Part shown: positions 32,462 through 40,505 of the stretch, piece after piece
Position numbering within the stretch: position 1 is the first letter of the stretch
Layout of the letters: the number at the start of each line of letters is the position of its first letter
Source of the DNA: Actinomycetospora cinnamomea
GTDB lineage: Bacteria; Actinomycetota; Actinomycetes; Mycobacteriales; Pseudonocardiaceae
Direction: 5' to 3'
Length of the DNA stretch: 64,000 nt
Assembly: GCF_003096675.1 (NCBI RefSeq)
Contig: NZ_QEKW01000019.1
Span: forward strand, 1-64,000
Translations under genes and position numbers: made by a program
Notes under the pieces: generated by a model
The model's input: only the letters and a program-made list of their open reading frames with translations
Told to the model about the DNA's origin: nothing
Database searches by the model: none

Positions 32462-33302
32462 CTCGCCGCCGGGCCACGCCGCGCCCGGAGCCCCCGCCGC
32501 GCCCGACTGGCTCGCGCTGCGCGAGCCCGCCGACGCCGAGGCGCGCGCGATCGACCTCGTCGAGGACCTGCGCGCCGGGCACCCCGCGCCCGGCCGGATC
32601 CTCGACCTCGGCGCGGGCACCGGGTCGATGGCCCGCTGGCTCGCGCCGCGGATGCCCGGACCGCAGCACTGGGTGCTCGCCGACCGCGACACCGACCTGC
32701 TCGCCCACGCCCTCGAGCGCCTGCCAACCACGGCCCGCGACGGCACGCCTGTCACCGCCGAGACGCGGGCGCTCGACGTCGGGGCCCTGACCGTCGACGA
32801 CCTCGCCGACCCCGACCTCCAGCCGGACCTCGTCACCGCGTCGGCGCTGCTCGACGTGCTCACCGCCGAGGAGGTCGACGCGATCGCCGCGGCGTGCGTG
32901 GGCGCGGGGTGTGCGGCGCTGCTGACGCTCTCGGTGATCGGGCAGGTCCGCCTCGACCCGCCGGAGGCGCGCGACCTCCCCCTCGCCGCGGCCTTCGACG
33001 CGCACCAGCAGCGGGTCGTCGACGGCCGGCGGCTGCTCGGTCCGACCGCTCCGGCCGTGGCGGAGTCGGCGTTCACCCGCCGCGGCGCGCACGTGCGGTC
33101 GCGGGCGAGCCCGTGGCAGCTCGGGCTCGACGACGTCGACCTCACCGTCGCCTGGCTCCACGGCTGGGTCGCCGCGGCCGTCGCGCAGGACCCCGACCTC
33201 GCGCGCCACGCCGACGCCTACCTCGCCCGCCGGCTCGAGGCCGCCGAGCAGGGGCGGCTGCGGGTCACCGTCGGCCACCTGGACCTCCTCGCCCTCCCCT
33301 AG
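32433..33302 (+). CDS. Class I SAM-dependent methyltransferase
   Basis: 289 residues with the GTG at 32433; GTG at 32352 is an alternative that would overlap the glycosyltransferase gene by 61 bases. Motif I is ILDLGAGTGSMARWLA (about 40-55), followed by WVLADRDTDLLAHAL, and motif IV-like PDLVTASALLDVLTAEEV. Substrate-binding part later includes AFDAHQQRVVDGRRLLGP. Probably methylates a small molecule in the same pathway as its neighbours. The hairpin at the start makes both the start choice and its regulation uncertain. Confidence 0.8.
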   Translation: MTRSGGVPRSSPPGHAAPGAPAAPDWLALREPADAEARAIDLVEDLRAGHPAPGRILDLGAGTGSMARWLAPRMPGPQHWVLADRDTDLLAHALERLPTTARDGTPVTAETRALDVGALTVDDLADPDLQPDLVTASALLDVLTAEEVDAIAAACVGAGCAALLTLSVIGQVRLDPPEARDLPLAAAFDAHQQRVVDGRRLLGPTAPAVAESAFTRRGAHVRSRASPWQLGLDDVDLTVAWLHGWVAAAVAQDPDLARHADAYLARRLEAAEQGRLRVTVGHLDLLALP

Positions 33303-33366
33303 AACCCCGCCTCAGAACCCCGCCCCGGAACCCCGCCCCGGAACCCCCCGGAACCCTGCCCCGGAT
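33301..33366 (+). repeat. Short degenerate direct repeats
   Basis: Five or so copies of a 9-14-base unit around GGAACCCCGCCCC between the methyltransferase and the LPG-synthase-like gene. Simple-sequence expansion; no coding or structural role is apparent. Confidence 0.6.
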
Positions 33367-33433
33367 CTCACGTCCGACCCCCGAGAATCCCCCCGCACGC
33401 CGCCCGCTCCCCAGCTCCCCACTGGACCGCACC

Positions 33434-34495
33434 GTGTCGCTCCCCGACATCCCCGCTCCCCGCACCAGCCCGGAGGACACCCCCCGCCGCACCCGCCTCC
33501 CCCTCGGCGCCGTCGTGCGCCTGCTCGTCGGCGTCGGCCTGCCCGTGCTGCTCGTCGCCCGCCTCGGTCCCGGCGGCGTGCTCGACGCCCTGGCCGGGAT
33601 CACCGCGCCGACGGTGCTCGCCGCCCTCGCGCTGGGCGCCGTCACCACCGTCGCCGGCGCGGCCCGCTGGTGCGTCGTCGCCCGCGGCGTCGGGCTGACC
33701 CTGTCGCTGCGCACGGCGACCACGGACGCCTACCGCGCCACGCTGCTGAACTCCTTGCTCCCGGCCGGCGTGCTCGGCGACGTCCACCGCGCCGTGCGCC
33801 ATCACCGTCCCGGCGACGCGCGCGGCACCCGCGCCGTGGTCCTCGAGCGCGTCGCCGGCCAGGCCGTGGTCGTCGCGGTGGGCGCCGTCGTGCTGCTCGC
33901 CCAGCCCTCGCTGCGCGCCGCGCTCGTCGGCCCGGGCGCGCTGGTCGCCGTCGGCGGGCTGGTCGTGCTCGTGGTCGCCGCGACGACCTGGCTCGCCACC
34001 GCGCGGCGGGCCGCCCGCTGGCGCGGGGGGCTGCTCGCGGCGGTGCGCGACGTGCGCGAGGGCCTGGCGACCCGCCGCACCGGTCCGGCCGTGCTCGGGC
34101 TCTCGCTCGTCGGGCTGGGCGGGCTGCTCGCCCTGTTCGTGCTCGCCGCGCGGACCGCGGGGGTCACCGCGCCGCTCGGGCAGCTCCTGCCGCTCGTCAC
34201 CGTCGCGCTGCTGGCGATGGTGGTACCGCTCACGGTCGGTGGCTGGGGTCCGCGGGAGGCCGCGGCGGCCCTCGCCTTCGCCGCGGTCGGCCTCGATCCT
34301 GGTCAGGGCCTGGCCACGGCCGTGGTCTACGGGGTCCTCGCGCTGATCGCGTGCCTGCCCGGGGCGCTGGTGCTGCTCGCGGACGCCGTCGGTCGTCCGA
34401 ATGCACACCGGGTGCCCACCCTGGCCCCATTACCGTGGCGTTCGTGCTCACCCTCGTCCGCCACGGTCAGAGTGCGGCCAACGCCCGTGGGGTGA
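33434..34495 (+). CDS. Lysylphosphatidylglycerol synthase-like (UPF0104/AglD) membrane protein
   Basis: 353 residues from the GTG at 33434. About eight membrane segments. Family features include RWCVVARGVGLTLSLRTATTDAYRATLLNSLLPAGVLGDVHRA near 75-115, VVLERVAGQAVVV near 135, and the late VPLTVGGWGPREAAAALAF near 265-285. It has only the integral membrane (flippase-like) part of LPG synthases, without the soluble aminoacyl-transfer domain, as in proteins that move lipid-linked sugars or phospholipids. Its end overlaps the phosphatase gene by 52 bases. Confidence 0.82.
   Translation: MSLPDIPAPRTSPEDTPRRTRLPLGAVVRLLVGVGLPVLLVARLGPGGVLDALAGITAPTVLAALALGAVTTVAGAARWCVVARGVGLTLSLRTATTDAYRATLLNSLLPAGVLGDVHRAVRHHRPGDARGTRAVVLERVAGQAVVVAVGAVVLLAQPSLRAALVGPGALVAVGGLVVLVVAATTWLATARRAARWRGGLLAAVRDVREGLATRRTGPAVLGLSLVGLGGLLALFVLAARTAGVTAPLGQLLPLVTVALLAMVVPLTVGGWGPREAAAALAFAAVGLDPGQGLATAVVYGVLALIACLPGALVLLADAVGRPNAHRVPTLAPLPWRSCSPSSATVRVRPTPVG
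34431..34443 (+). promoter_or_regulatory. Leaderless-type -10 box (TACCGT-N7-GTG)
   Basis: TACCGT at 34431-34436 ends seven bases before the GTG at 34444, which favours that GTG over the one at 34435. The promoter lies inside the 3' end of the upstream gene. Confidence 0.5.
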
Positions 34496-35040
34496 TGTGC
34501 GGACGGTCCGACCCGCCGCTCACCGAGACCGGGCGCCGCCAGGCGCGGGCGCTCGCGACGGGGCTTCCGCGGCCGACGCGGCTCGTGTCCAGCCCGCTGG
34601 CCCGGGCCCGCGAGACCGCGGTGCTGCTCGGCGCCGACGTGCCCGTCGAGATCGACGCGCGCTGGACCGAGATGGACTACGGGGCCCTCGACGGCCAGCC
34701 GATGAGCGCGCTCGACGGGGACGCCTGGCGCGCCTGGCGCTCGGATCCCGACCACGTGCCCGCGGGCGGCGAGTCGCTCGCGGCGGTCCGGGCCCGCGTC
34801 GCCGCGGCGTGCGCCGAGCTGGCGGCGGAGGCCGCGGCCGGCGAGGTCGTGGTGGTCAGCCACGTCTCGCCGATCAAGGCGGCGATCAGCTGGGCGCTCG
34901 GGGTGGGCATCGACATCGCGTGGCGGATGTACCTCGTGGACGCCGCGGTCTGCCGGGTCGACACCAGCGGTTCGGTGCCCCTGCTGCTCGCGGTGAACGA
35001 CGAGGGGCCGCTGCACGCCGGGTCGGTGCTGCCGGCCTGA
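34444..35040 (+). CDS. Histidine phosphatase family protein
   Basis: 198 residues. The N-terminus LTLVRHGQSAANARG carries the RHG catalytic motif; SSPLARARETAVLLG and ESLAAVRARV follow; the second histidine lies in VVVVSHVSPIKAAI. Family includes phosphoglycerate mutases, cobalamin-type and other small-molecule phosphatases. Start selected at 34444 from the leaderless -10 box; 34435 adds three residues. It may serve the preceding biosynthetic set by removing a phosphate, but this is inference. Confidence 0.85.
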   Translation: MLTLVRHGQSAANARGVMCGRSDPPLTETGRRQARALATGLPRPTRLVSSPLARARETAVLLGADVPVEIDARWTEMDYGALDGQPMSALDGDAWRAWRSDPDHVPAGGESLAAVRARVAAACAELAAEAAAGEVVVVSHVSPIKAAISWALGVGIDIAWRMYLVDAAVCRVDTSGSVPLLLAVNDEGPLHAGSVLPA

Positions 35041-35123
35041 CGCCCGATGCCCGAACGGGTGAGGACCGGCTGGGACAGTGCACGACCGCGGTCACGTCAT
35101 CGGCCGCCGAGGAAGGAGGAGCG

Positions 35124-35840
35124 ATGGGGCTCCGGACAGGGCTCACGGGGACGGTGACCCGGTACGCGGGCGCGGCCCGGCGGGCCGTCGCGTCGGGGAC
35201 GGTGGTGCCGACCGCGAAGTCGGTCCTGCGCCGCGTCTCCTCGACCTCGCACTCCTACGGGTTGCGACGCGACCTGCAGGCGCCCCACGAGACGCCCGCC
35301 GCGAAGATCCCGATCACGGTGCGCCCGCTCGTCGAGGCGGACGTCGAGCACATCCTCGACCTGCACGCCGAGGTCGGCACCGCCGAGCGCTGGGAGCGCC
35401 AGAAGCGCGTCGGCCTGCTCGAGCGCGGGATCGGACGGCCGTTCGTCGCCGTGGACGCCGACGACGACCCCTGCTACGTGCAGTGGCTGTTCGGCGCGGA
35501 CGAGAACGACGAGGTGCGGGACTTCTTCCACGGCCTGTTCCCGACGCTTGCCGTCGACGAGGCCCTCCTGGAGGGCGCGTTCACCCCGGAGCGGCACCAG
35601 GGGAAGCGCATCATGAGCGCGGGCATGTCGATGATCGCGGAGAAGGCGTCCGACCTCGGCGCGCGCCACGTGATGACGTTCGTGGACGTGGACAACCTCG
35701 CGAGCCTCAAGGGCTGCGAGCGCGCCGGCTTCGTCCCGGCCGTCGACCGCTGCGAGACCACGCGCTTCGGGCGCACGCGCGTCGCGTTCGAGGAGATGTC
35801 TCCGGCCCGGGTCGAGGAGGCCCGGGTCCTGAAGGGCTGA
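35124..35840 (+). CDS. GNAT-like acetyltransferase
   Basis: 238 residues; strong ribosome site AGGAAGGAGGAGC. Residues about 65-225 form a GNAT fold: ITVRPLVEADVEHILDLHAEV, then GAFTPERHQGKRIMSAGMSMIAEKASDLGARHVMTFVDVDNLASLKGCERAGF with the acetyl-CoA-binding helix. The first 60 residues are basic and weakly amphipathic and may dock to the membrane or a partner. Similar proteins occur near polysaccharide genes; substrate unknown. Confidence 0.72.
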   Translation: MGLRTGLTGTVTRYAGAARRAVASGTVVPTAKSVLRRVSSTSHSYGLRRDLQAPHETPAAKIPITVRPLVEADVEHILDLHAEVGTAERWERQKRVGLLERGIGRPFVAVDADDDPCYVQWLFGADENDEVRDFFHGLFPTLAVDEALLEGAFTPERHQGKRIMSAGMSMIAEKASDLGARHVMTFVDVDNLASLKGCERAGFVPAVDRCETTRFGRTRVAFEEMSPARVEEARVLKG

Positions 35841-35849
35841 CCGGGCGCG

Positions 35850-35999
35850 TCAGGCCCGCGCGTGCCGCCCGCCCGGCGTCGGGATGACGGTCGTGGCCCC
35901 GGACCGCAGGCGCAGGTAGGCCTCGGCGCTCAGGACGATCGGCCGGATGATCCCGGCGCTGGTGGAGGCGGTGGTCTGTGGAGCCGCGTGCTTGGCCAT
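35850..35999 (-). CDS. Short ORF, 49 residues
   Basis: ATG at 35999 preceded by GGGGGGACTCC. It reads MAKHAAPQTTASTSAGIIRP, continues IVLSAEAYLRLRSGATTVIP and ends TPGGRHARA. It is convergent with the GNAT gene, with only nine bases between their stops. No hydrophobic segment of membrane length. Could be a small regulator or a peptide precursor; too short for firm assignment. Confidence 0.42.
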   Translation of the reverse strand: MAKHAAPQTTASTSAGIIRPIVLSAEAYLRLRSGATTVIPTPGGRHARA

Positions 36000-36070
36000 C
36001 GGAGTCCCCCCGAGCTCGTGGACCGGCGTCCGTGCCGGCCGTGGTGATCCGTTCTCGCGGGATCCGCACG

Positions 36071-36084
36071 GATCGTTAACGATC
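36071..36084. promoter_or_regulatory. Palindromic site GATCGTTAACGATC
   Basis: A perfect 14-bp palindrome in an AT-richer patch just upstream of the 49-residue ORF (72 bases before its ATG) and past the end of the 41-residue ORF. Could be an operator. Confidence 0.4.
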
Positions 36085-36125
36085 TCACGAGCCGTCGCCC
36101 GATCGGGGGATGACCGGGCCGATCG

Positions 36126-36251
36126 TCAGCGGTGGGTGTCCCACTGGCGCTGGTCGACGGTGCCGTGGACGGCCATGCTCGCCCACGGCGCGATCAGCCA
36201 CGCCGCCGCTCCCGCCGTCGCACCCGCCACCGCCGTGAAGAAGATGGTCAT
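36126..36251 (-). CDS. 41-residue single-pass membrane protein
   Basis: MTIFFTAVAGATAGAAAWLI gives one membrane segment (2-24), followed by a short polar end (VHGTVDQRQWDTHR). ATG at 36251 preceded by GGGGGGTTGG. Downstream of the 154-residue membrane protein on the same strand. Function unknown. Confidence 0.45.
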   Translation of the reverse strand: MTIFFTAVAGATAGAAAWLIAPWASMAVHGTVDQRQWDTHR

Positions 36252-36336
36252 CGCACCCAACCCCCCGCGCTCCCGGAACGTCTCTGCGCTCTGTCGCGGG
36301 GAGGGGTGGCGGGCGTTACGCGGCGGCGGCCCCGGC

Positions 36337-36801
36337 TCACGGTCCCGCAGCGGCCCCACCCGCCCGGCGCGGGGGCAGCGGGGCGACGAGCCGTCGCACG
36401 CCCGCTCGGGCGAGCATGAGGACCACGACCAGCAGGGTCACGGAGAAGAACCCGCCGAGCTGAACGGTGTCGCCGAAGACGAGGTGGACCAGCTCGAGGA
36501 CGACGAACTTGCTGCCGAAGAGCAGCGCCCACAGGCCCAGTGCAGCCGCCACCTTGCCGGCCGGCCCGCCGGCGGCGCCGAACCACCCCCGGACGCGCTT
36601 CTTGGCGGCCACGACGAGCTCGAGCACGCCCTTGAGCAGCACGGCTGTCAGCACCGACAACGTGAAGGTCTCGCTGATGACCGCCGGGAGGTACTCCACG
36701 AACAGGTTCAGCACCACCACGTAGACGAAGAGGTCCACGACGTCGGCGGCGGCGCGGGGCGCCACGGGGGGTTCCTCGGCGCCGGCGGCCACCGGCCTCA
36801 C
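36337..36801 (-). CDS. Membrane protein of unknown function (154 residues)
   Basis: Three or four membrane segments between 20 and 138. Charged positions within or next to the segments (LPAVISETFTLSV, LLKGVLELVVAAKKRV, FGSKFVVLELVHLVFGDTV) look like a conserved pattern seen in uncharacterised actinobacterial and cyanobacterial membrane proteins. Followed on the same strand by a 41-residue membrane protein. No function assigned. Confidence 0.68.
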   Translation of the reverse strand: MRPVAAGAEEPPVAPRAAADVVDLFVYVVVLNLFVEYLPAVISETFTLSVLTAVLLKGVLELVVAAKKRVRGWFGAAGGPAGKVAAALGLWALLFGSKFVVLELVHLVFGDTVQLGGFFSVTLLVVVLMLARAGVRRLVAPLPPRRAGGAAAGP

Positions 36802-36874
36802 GGTAGCCGTCGGCGGATCCTCGTGCGAATGATCGATCAGGCGTGACGCGTCCTGCCCGTGGTCGAGGCCCGCG

Positions 36875-37852
36875 TCACCGGCTCGCCGCCTGCTGCTCGA
36901 GGAACCACCGGTAGGTCGAGGCCAGCCCCTCGGCCAGCCCGATCGTCGGCTTCCAGCCCAGCGCCTGCAGGCGCGAGACGTCGAGCAGCTTGCGCGGCGT
37001 GCCGTCCGGGCGCGAGGTGTCGTAGACGATCTCGCCCTCGAACCCGACCGTGCGCGCGACCAGCGACGCGAGGTCGGCGATCGGGACGTCCTCGCCGACG
37101 CCGACGTTGATCGGCGCGGGGTCGTCGTAGTGCTCGAGCAGGTGCAGGCACGCCGAGGCGAGGTCGTCGACGTGCAGGAACTCGCGCCGCGGCGTCCCCG
37201 TGCCCCACACGGTGACCGTGGGATCCCCGGCGACGCGCGCGGAGTGGAACTTGCGGATCAGCGCCGGCAGGACGTGCGAGGTCTCGAGGTCGAAGTTGTC
37301 GCCGGGCCCGTAGAGGTTGGTCGGCATCGCCGAGATCCAGGCGCGGCCGTACTCCCGCCGGTAGGACTGCACGCCCATGATACCGGCGATCTTCGCGATC
37401 GCGTAGGCGTCGTTGGTGGGCTCGAGCGCGCCGGTGAGCAGCGAGTCCTCGCGGATCGGCTGCTCGGCGTACTTCGGGTAGATGCACGACGACCCGAGCA
37501 GCAGCAGCCGCTCGACATCGGCGGCGTGGGCCGCGTCCAGCAGGTTGGCCTGGATGCGCAGGTTGTCGTGCAGGAACTCGACGGGACGCGCCGCGTTGGC
37601 CGCGATCCCGCCGACGCGGGCGGCGGCGTCGACGACGACCGCGGGCCGTGTCTCGTCGAGGAACCGGGCCGTGGCGTCGGCGTCGCGCAGGTCGACCTGC
37701 GCCGAGCGCACCCCGACGACGTCGGTGAAGCCCGCGGCCCGCAGGTGGCGCACCACCGCGGAGCCCACGAGCCCTGACGAGCCCGCGACGAACACGCGGG
37801 CGTCGCGGGTCAGCGGTCGGCCGAGCTCCCAGCCGGTGGCGGAAAGGGGCAT
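36875..37852 (-). CDS. fcl: GDP-L-fucose synthase
   Basis: 325 residues from the ATG at 37852 (GGAGGAACGTC upstream). SDR epimerase/reductase: FVAGSSGLVGSAVVRHL binds NADPH, LLLGSSCIYPKYAEQPI and YAIAKIAGIMGVQSYRREYG carry the Ser/Tyr/Lys catalytic set, and PTNLYGPGDNFDLETSHVLPAL is characteristic of GDP-4-keto-6-deoxymannose epimerase-reductases. It makes GDP-L-fucose from the product of Gmd, whose gene lies 18 kb away at 55591 in the polysaccharide locus. Monocistronic, so transcription is separate from gmd. Confidence 0.92.
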   Translation of the reverse strand: MPLSATGWELGRPLTRDARVFVAGSSGLVGSAVVRHLRAAGFTDVVGVRSAQVDLRDADATARFLDETRPAVVVDAAARVGGIAANAARPVEFLHDNLRIQANLLDAAHAADVERLLLLGSSCIYPKYAEQPIREDSLLTGALEPTNDAYAIAKIAGIMGVQSYRREYGRAWISAMPTNLYGPGDNFDLETSHVLPALIRKFHSARVAGDPTVTVWGTGTPRREFLHVDDLASACLHLLEHYDDPAPINVGVGEDVPIADLASLVARTVGFEGEIVYDTSRPDGTPRKLLDVSRLQALGWKPTIGLAEGLASTYRWFLEQQAASR

Positions 37853-37944
37853 GACGTTCCTCCGATGGACGACCGCGCGGGACGACCGCGCCGACGATAG
37901 CGACGGTGTCGCGCCCGGTCGCGGTCGTGACCTCTTCTCGCCCC

Positions 37945-37978
37945 GCATCATGATGCACTGGCCGTATGCTCTGATGCA
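37945..37978 (+). promoter_or_regulatory. vapBC promoter with TGATGCA operator repeats
   Basis: GCATCATGATGC is a perfect palindrome at 37945-37956. TGATGCA occurs at 37951-37957 and again at 37972-37978, 21 bases apart, about two helical turns. Between them TATGCT (37965-37970) ends seven bases before the ATG at 37978, a leaderless -10 box. Binding of the ribbon-helix-helix antitoxin to both repeats would cover the promoter. Confidence 0.68.
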
Positions 37979-38217
37979 TGCGCACCACGATCAGCATCGA
38001 CGATCACCTCCTCGACCAGGTGCGTCGCCGTGCCGCGGAGCTCGGCAGGACGGTCAGCCAGGTCATCGAGGACAGCGTGCGCCGCGAGCTGGTGAGACGT
38101 GAGGACGATGAGGAGCCGCCCTTCCGCGTCCGTCCGTTCCGCGGCGGTAAGGCTCGGCCGGGTGTCGATCTCGACGACAACGCCGCCCTGCTCGCGACGA
38201 TGGACGACGACCGGTGA
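37978..38217 (+). CDS. vapB: VapB-type antitoxin (ribbon-helix-helix)
   Basis: 79 residues. N-terminal RHH DNA-binding domain MRTTISIDDHLLDQVRRRAAELGRTVSQVIEDSVRREL and an acidic C-terminal toxin-binding tail (DEEPPFRVRPFRGG ... DLDDNAALLATMDDD). Overlaps vapC by four bases (GTGA), typical of toxin-antitoxin pairs. Its own promoter shows repeated operators. Confidence 0.87.
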   Translation: MRTTISIDDHLLDQVRRRAAELGRTVSQVIEDSVRRELVRREDDEEPPFRVRPFRGGKARPGVDLDDNAALLATMDDDR

Positions 38218-38648
38218 TCTCCTGCGATGTCAACGTGCTGGTGTACGCCTACAACGAGGACGGACCTCGGCACGCCGACTACCGCCGGTGGCTCGAGCAC
38301 GCGGCGAACGGGCCGGAGCCGTTCGGGCTTTCTCCGCAGGTCGAGAGCGGGTTCGTGCGCGTGGTGACCCATCCCAAGGTGCTGGAGTCATCGCTGACGG
38401 CCGACGAGGCCTTCGATCTGCTCGCCGACCTCCGACGTGCTCCCGCCGTCGTGGACATGCTCCCGGGCTCACGTCAGCGCGCCGTCTTCGAGGAGCTCTG
38501 CCGGGGGACATCAGCACGGGGTAACGCGGTCCCCGACGCCTACCTCGCGGCGCTGGCGATCGAGCACGGCTGCGACTGGTACTCGGCCGACCGCGGATTC
38601 ACCCGGTACCGGGGCCTGCGCTACCGGCATCCCCTCGACGCCGACTGA
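38214..38648 (+). CDS. vapC: VapC-type PIN-domain toxin
   Basis: 144 residues. PIN ribonuclease with acidic residues in the expected positions: Asp5 in ISCDVNVLVYAY, Glu44 in PQVESGFVRV, Asp in AVPDAYLAALAIEHG and Asp in WYSADRGFTRY near the end. These bind Mg/Mn and cleave RNA. GTG start overlapping vapB. Two genes upstream of a GT2 gene, not part of its function. Confidence 0.88.
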   Translation: MISCDVNVLVYAYNEDGPRHADYRRWLEHAANGPEPFGLSPQVESGFVRVVTHPKVLESSLTADEAFDLLADLRRAPAVVDMLPGSRQRAVFEELCRGTSARGNAVPDAYLAALAIEHGCDWYSADRGFTRYRGLRYRHPLDAD

Positions 38649-38680
38649 TCCCGGCGGCGGGACCGTGTCAGGGTGGCGGC

Positions 38681-39655
38681 GTGGACGAACCCGACGGGGG
38701 CGGTGGGCGACGGGCGCGCGTCTCGGTCTGCGTGCCGCTCCGCGACAAGGTCGACTACGTCGGGGCCACGATCGACAGCGTCCTCGCCCAGACGTTCGCG
38801 GACTTCGAGCTCGTGGTGGTGGACAACGCGAGCACGGACGGCTCGAGCGCGGTGGTCGACCGGTACGACGACCCTCGGGTGCGGGTCGTGCGGCACGCCG
38901 AGACCCTGTCGATGATCGACAACTTCAACGCCACGGTCGCGGCGACCCGCGCGCCGCTGGTGAAGGTGCTCACTGCGGACGACCTGATCGAGCCGCAGGC
39001 GCTCGCCCGCCAGGTCGCCGTGATGGAGGCCGAGCCCGATGTCGCGGTCGTGTCCAGCCGCCACCACCTCGTCGACGACCGCAACCGGATCGTCGCCCGT
39101 GACCGCGCCCTGCCCACCGCCGACCTCCTCGGGCGGCAGGGTCGGGCGGCGGTGGTGCGGCGGGTGGTGCGCGACGGCGGCAACCCGCTCGGGGTGCCGG
39201 GCGACATGCTGTTCCGGCGCTCGGCGTTCGACGCCGTCGGCGGCTTCCCCACCGACGACTCGTTCGTCCTCGACGTCGCCCTCGCCGTCCGGCTCACCAC
39301 GGCCGGCGACTTCTACGGCCTGGCCGAGACGCTCTCGCGCTTCCGGCTCGCGGTCGACTCGGCCGGCGCGGCCGACCGCCGCCGCAGCATCCGGGCCCAG
39401 CGGGCTTTCGTCCAGGGGCTGCAGCGCGAGCACGGCGACGTCGTGCGCCGGCGCGACGTCGCCTGGGGCTGGGCACGGTGGCCGTTGACGTCCCTGCACC
39501 ACCGGGCCGTCGCGGCGGCGTCGTCGGACCCCGACTCGTGGCGGCACCGCGCGACAGCGCCGTTGTTCCGCAGCGGAGATCGTCCCGACCGCCGATGCGG
39601 GGCCACGGACACGCGGGGCACGCCACCCGCTCCATCCCCCCGGAGGAGTGGGTAG
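38681..39655 (+). CDS. GT2-family glycosyltransferase
   Basis: 324 residues from the GTG at 38681. GT-A fold: ARVSVCVPLRDKVDYVGATIDSVLAQTF, VVVDNASTDGSS, and a metal-binding motif in VKVLTADDLIEP, where canonical DxD is ADD. VPGDMLFRRSAFDAVGGF is the usual acceptor loop. The C-terminal 40 residues are low complexity. Separate from the main polysaccharide locus; may act on the same glycan as Fcl, encoded nearby. Confidence 0.85.
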   Translation: MDEPDGGGGRRARVSVCVPLRDKVDYVGATIDSVLAQTFADFELVVVDNASTDGSSAVVDRYDDPRVRVVRHAETLSMIDNFNATVAATRAPLVKVLTADDLIEPQALARQVAVMEAEPDVAVVSSRHHLVDDRNRIVARDRALPTADLLGRQGRAAVVRRVVRDGGNPLGVPGDMLFRRSAFDAVGGFPTDDSFVLDVALAVRLTTAGDFYGLAETLSRFRLAVDSAGAADRRRSIRAQRAFVQGLQREHGDVVRRRDVAWGWARWPLTSLHHRAVAAASSDPDSWRHRATAPLFRSGDRPDRRCGATDTRGTPPAPSPRRSG

Positions 39656-39720
39656 CGCGCCCCTGCCGCCAACTTAGAGCACGACTCGGTTGGGTGACCA
39701 GGCCAGGGTCCCACGGCGTC

Positions 39721-39733
39721 TACCGTCGCCCCC
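39721..39733 (+). promoter_or_regulatory. Leaderless-type -10 box (TACCGT-N7-GTG)
   Basis: TACCGT at 39721-39726 ends seven bases before the GTG of the TetR gene at 39734. Confidence 0.5.
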
Positions 39734-40411
39734 GTGCCCGACAGCCCGCCCGCCTCCGCGCGCGAGCGCGCGGCCCGCACGAAGCGGGAGCGCAGCCGGC
39801 GGGCGCTGCTGGAGGCGGCGGCCGAGCTGTTCGCCGCGCAGGGCTGGCTGCCGACCCGGCTGGAGGACGTGGCCCGCCGCGCCGGGGTCAGCACGGCCAC
39901 CACCTACAACCACTTCCCGACCAAGCACGCGCTCATCGCGCACGTCTACGCCCCGCTGGTCGCGCCCCCGATCGAGCGCGCACGGGCGTTGCGGGCGCAG
40001 GGTCGCGACGCCGTCGCGGTCCTGGAGGAGCACGTCCGCGACCTCGCCGTGGCCACCCGCGAGCACGAGGCGCTCACCGTGCCGTTCGTGTTCGCCGTCC
40101 AGGACCACAGCGCCCGCACCGGCCGGGCGCCCGACCCCGCCGACGACGCCGACCCGCGCATCATCGCCCCGCTCGCGCAGCTGCTCGGCGAGCTCATCGT
40201 GCAGGGCCAGGAGGACGGGACGCTGCGGCCGTTCCCGCCCGGGCGGGACTTCGCCACCCAGGTGCTCAACCTGCTCCTGCTGCGGGTGATGAACCGTCGC
40301 GGCGAGCCGGCCGAGCTCACCGCGGAGATCGTCCTGACGGTGCTGTTCGGTGCACTGCGCCCGGAGGTGCTCGTCGATGCGGGGAGGGACGGCCGTCCGT
40401 TCGCGCGGTGA
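39734..40411 (+). CDS. TetR-family transcriptional regulator
   Basis: 225 residues. N-terminal HTH at about 15-65: RRALLEAAAELFAAQGWLPT, RLEDVARRAGVSTATTYNHF, PTKHALIAHVY. The C-terminal ligand domain contains the LLGELIVQGQEDGTLRPFPPG stretch common in the family. GTG start set by the leaderless -10 box. No divergent partner gene, so its target is not indicated by context. Confidence 0.9.
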   Translation: MPDSPPASARERAARTKRERSRRALLEAAAELFAAQGWLPTRLEDVARRAGVSTATTYNHFPTKHALIAHVYAPLVAPPIERARALRAQGRDAVAVLEEHVRDLAVATREHEALTVPFVFAVQDHSARTGRAPDPADDADPRIIAPLAQLLGELIVQGQEDGTLRPFPPGRDFATQVLNLLLLRVMNRRGEPAELTAEIVLTVLFGALRPEVLVDAGRDGRPFAR

Positions 40412-40477
40412 CGCTCCGCGGCCTCGCCCCTCGGCCGGTGCGTCCGCGGCACGCTGACCGTGGATCGGTCGGGCCTG

Positions 40478-40505
40478 GCGGTATCACAAGCGGTATCGTC
40501 AGATC
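40478..40505 (+). promoter_or_regulatory. Antitoxin-doc promoter with GCGGTATC repeats
   Basis: GCGGTATC is repeated at 40478-40485 and 40490-40497. TATCGT (40494-40499) in the second copy ends six bases before the ATG at 40506, a leaderless-type -10 box. The repeat overlapping the -10 suggests autorepression by the antitoxin. Confidence 0.58.

Noticed and set aside
35124-36801. RiPP cluster with the 49-residue ORF as precursor
   Set aside because: No cyclodehydratase, radical SAM, lanthipeptide or other modification enzyme next to it; only a GNAT protein.
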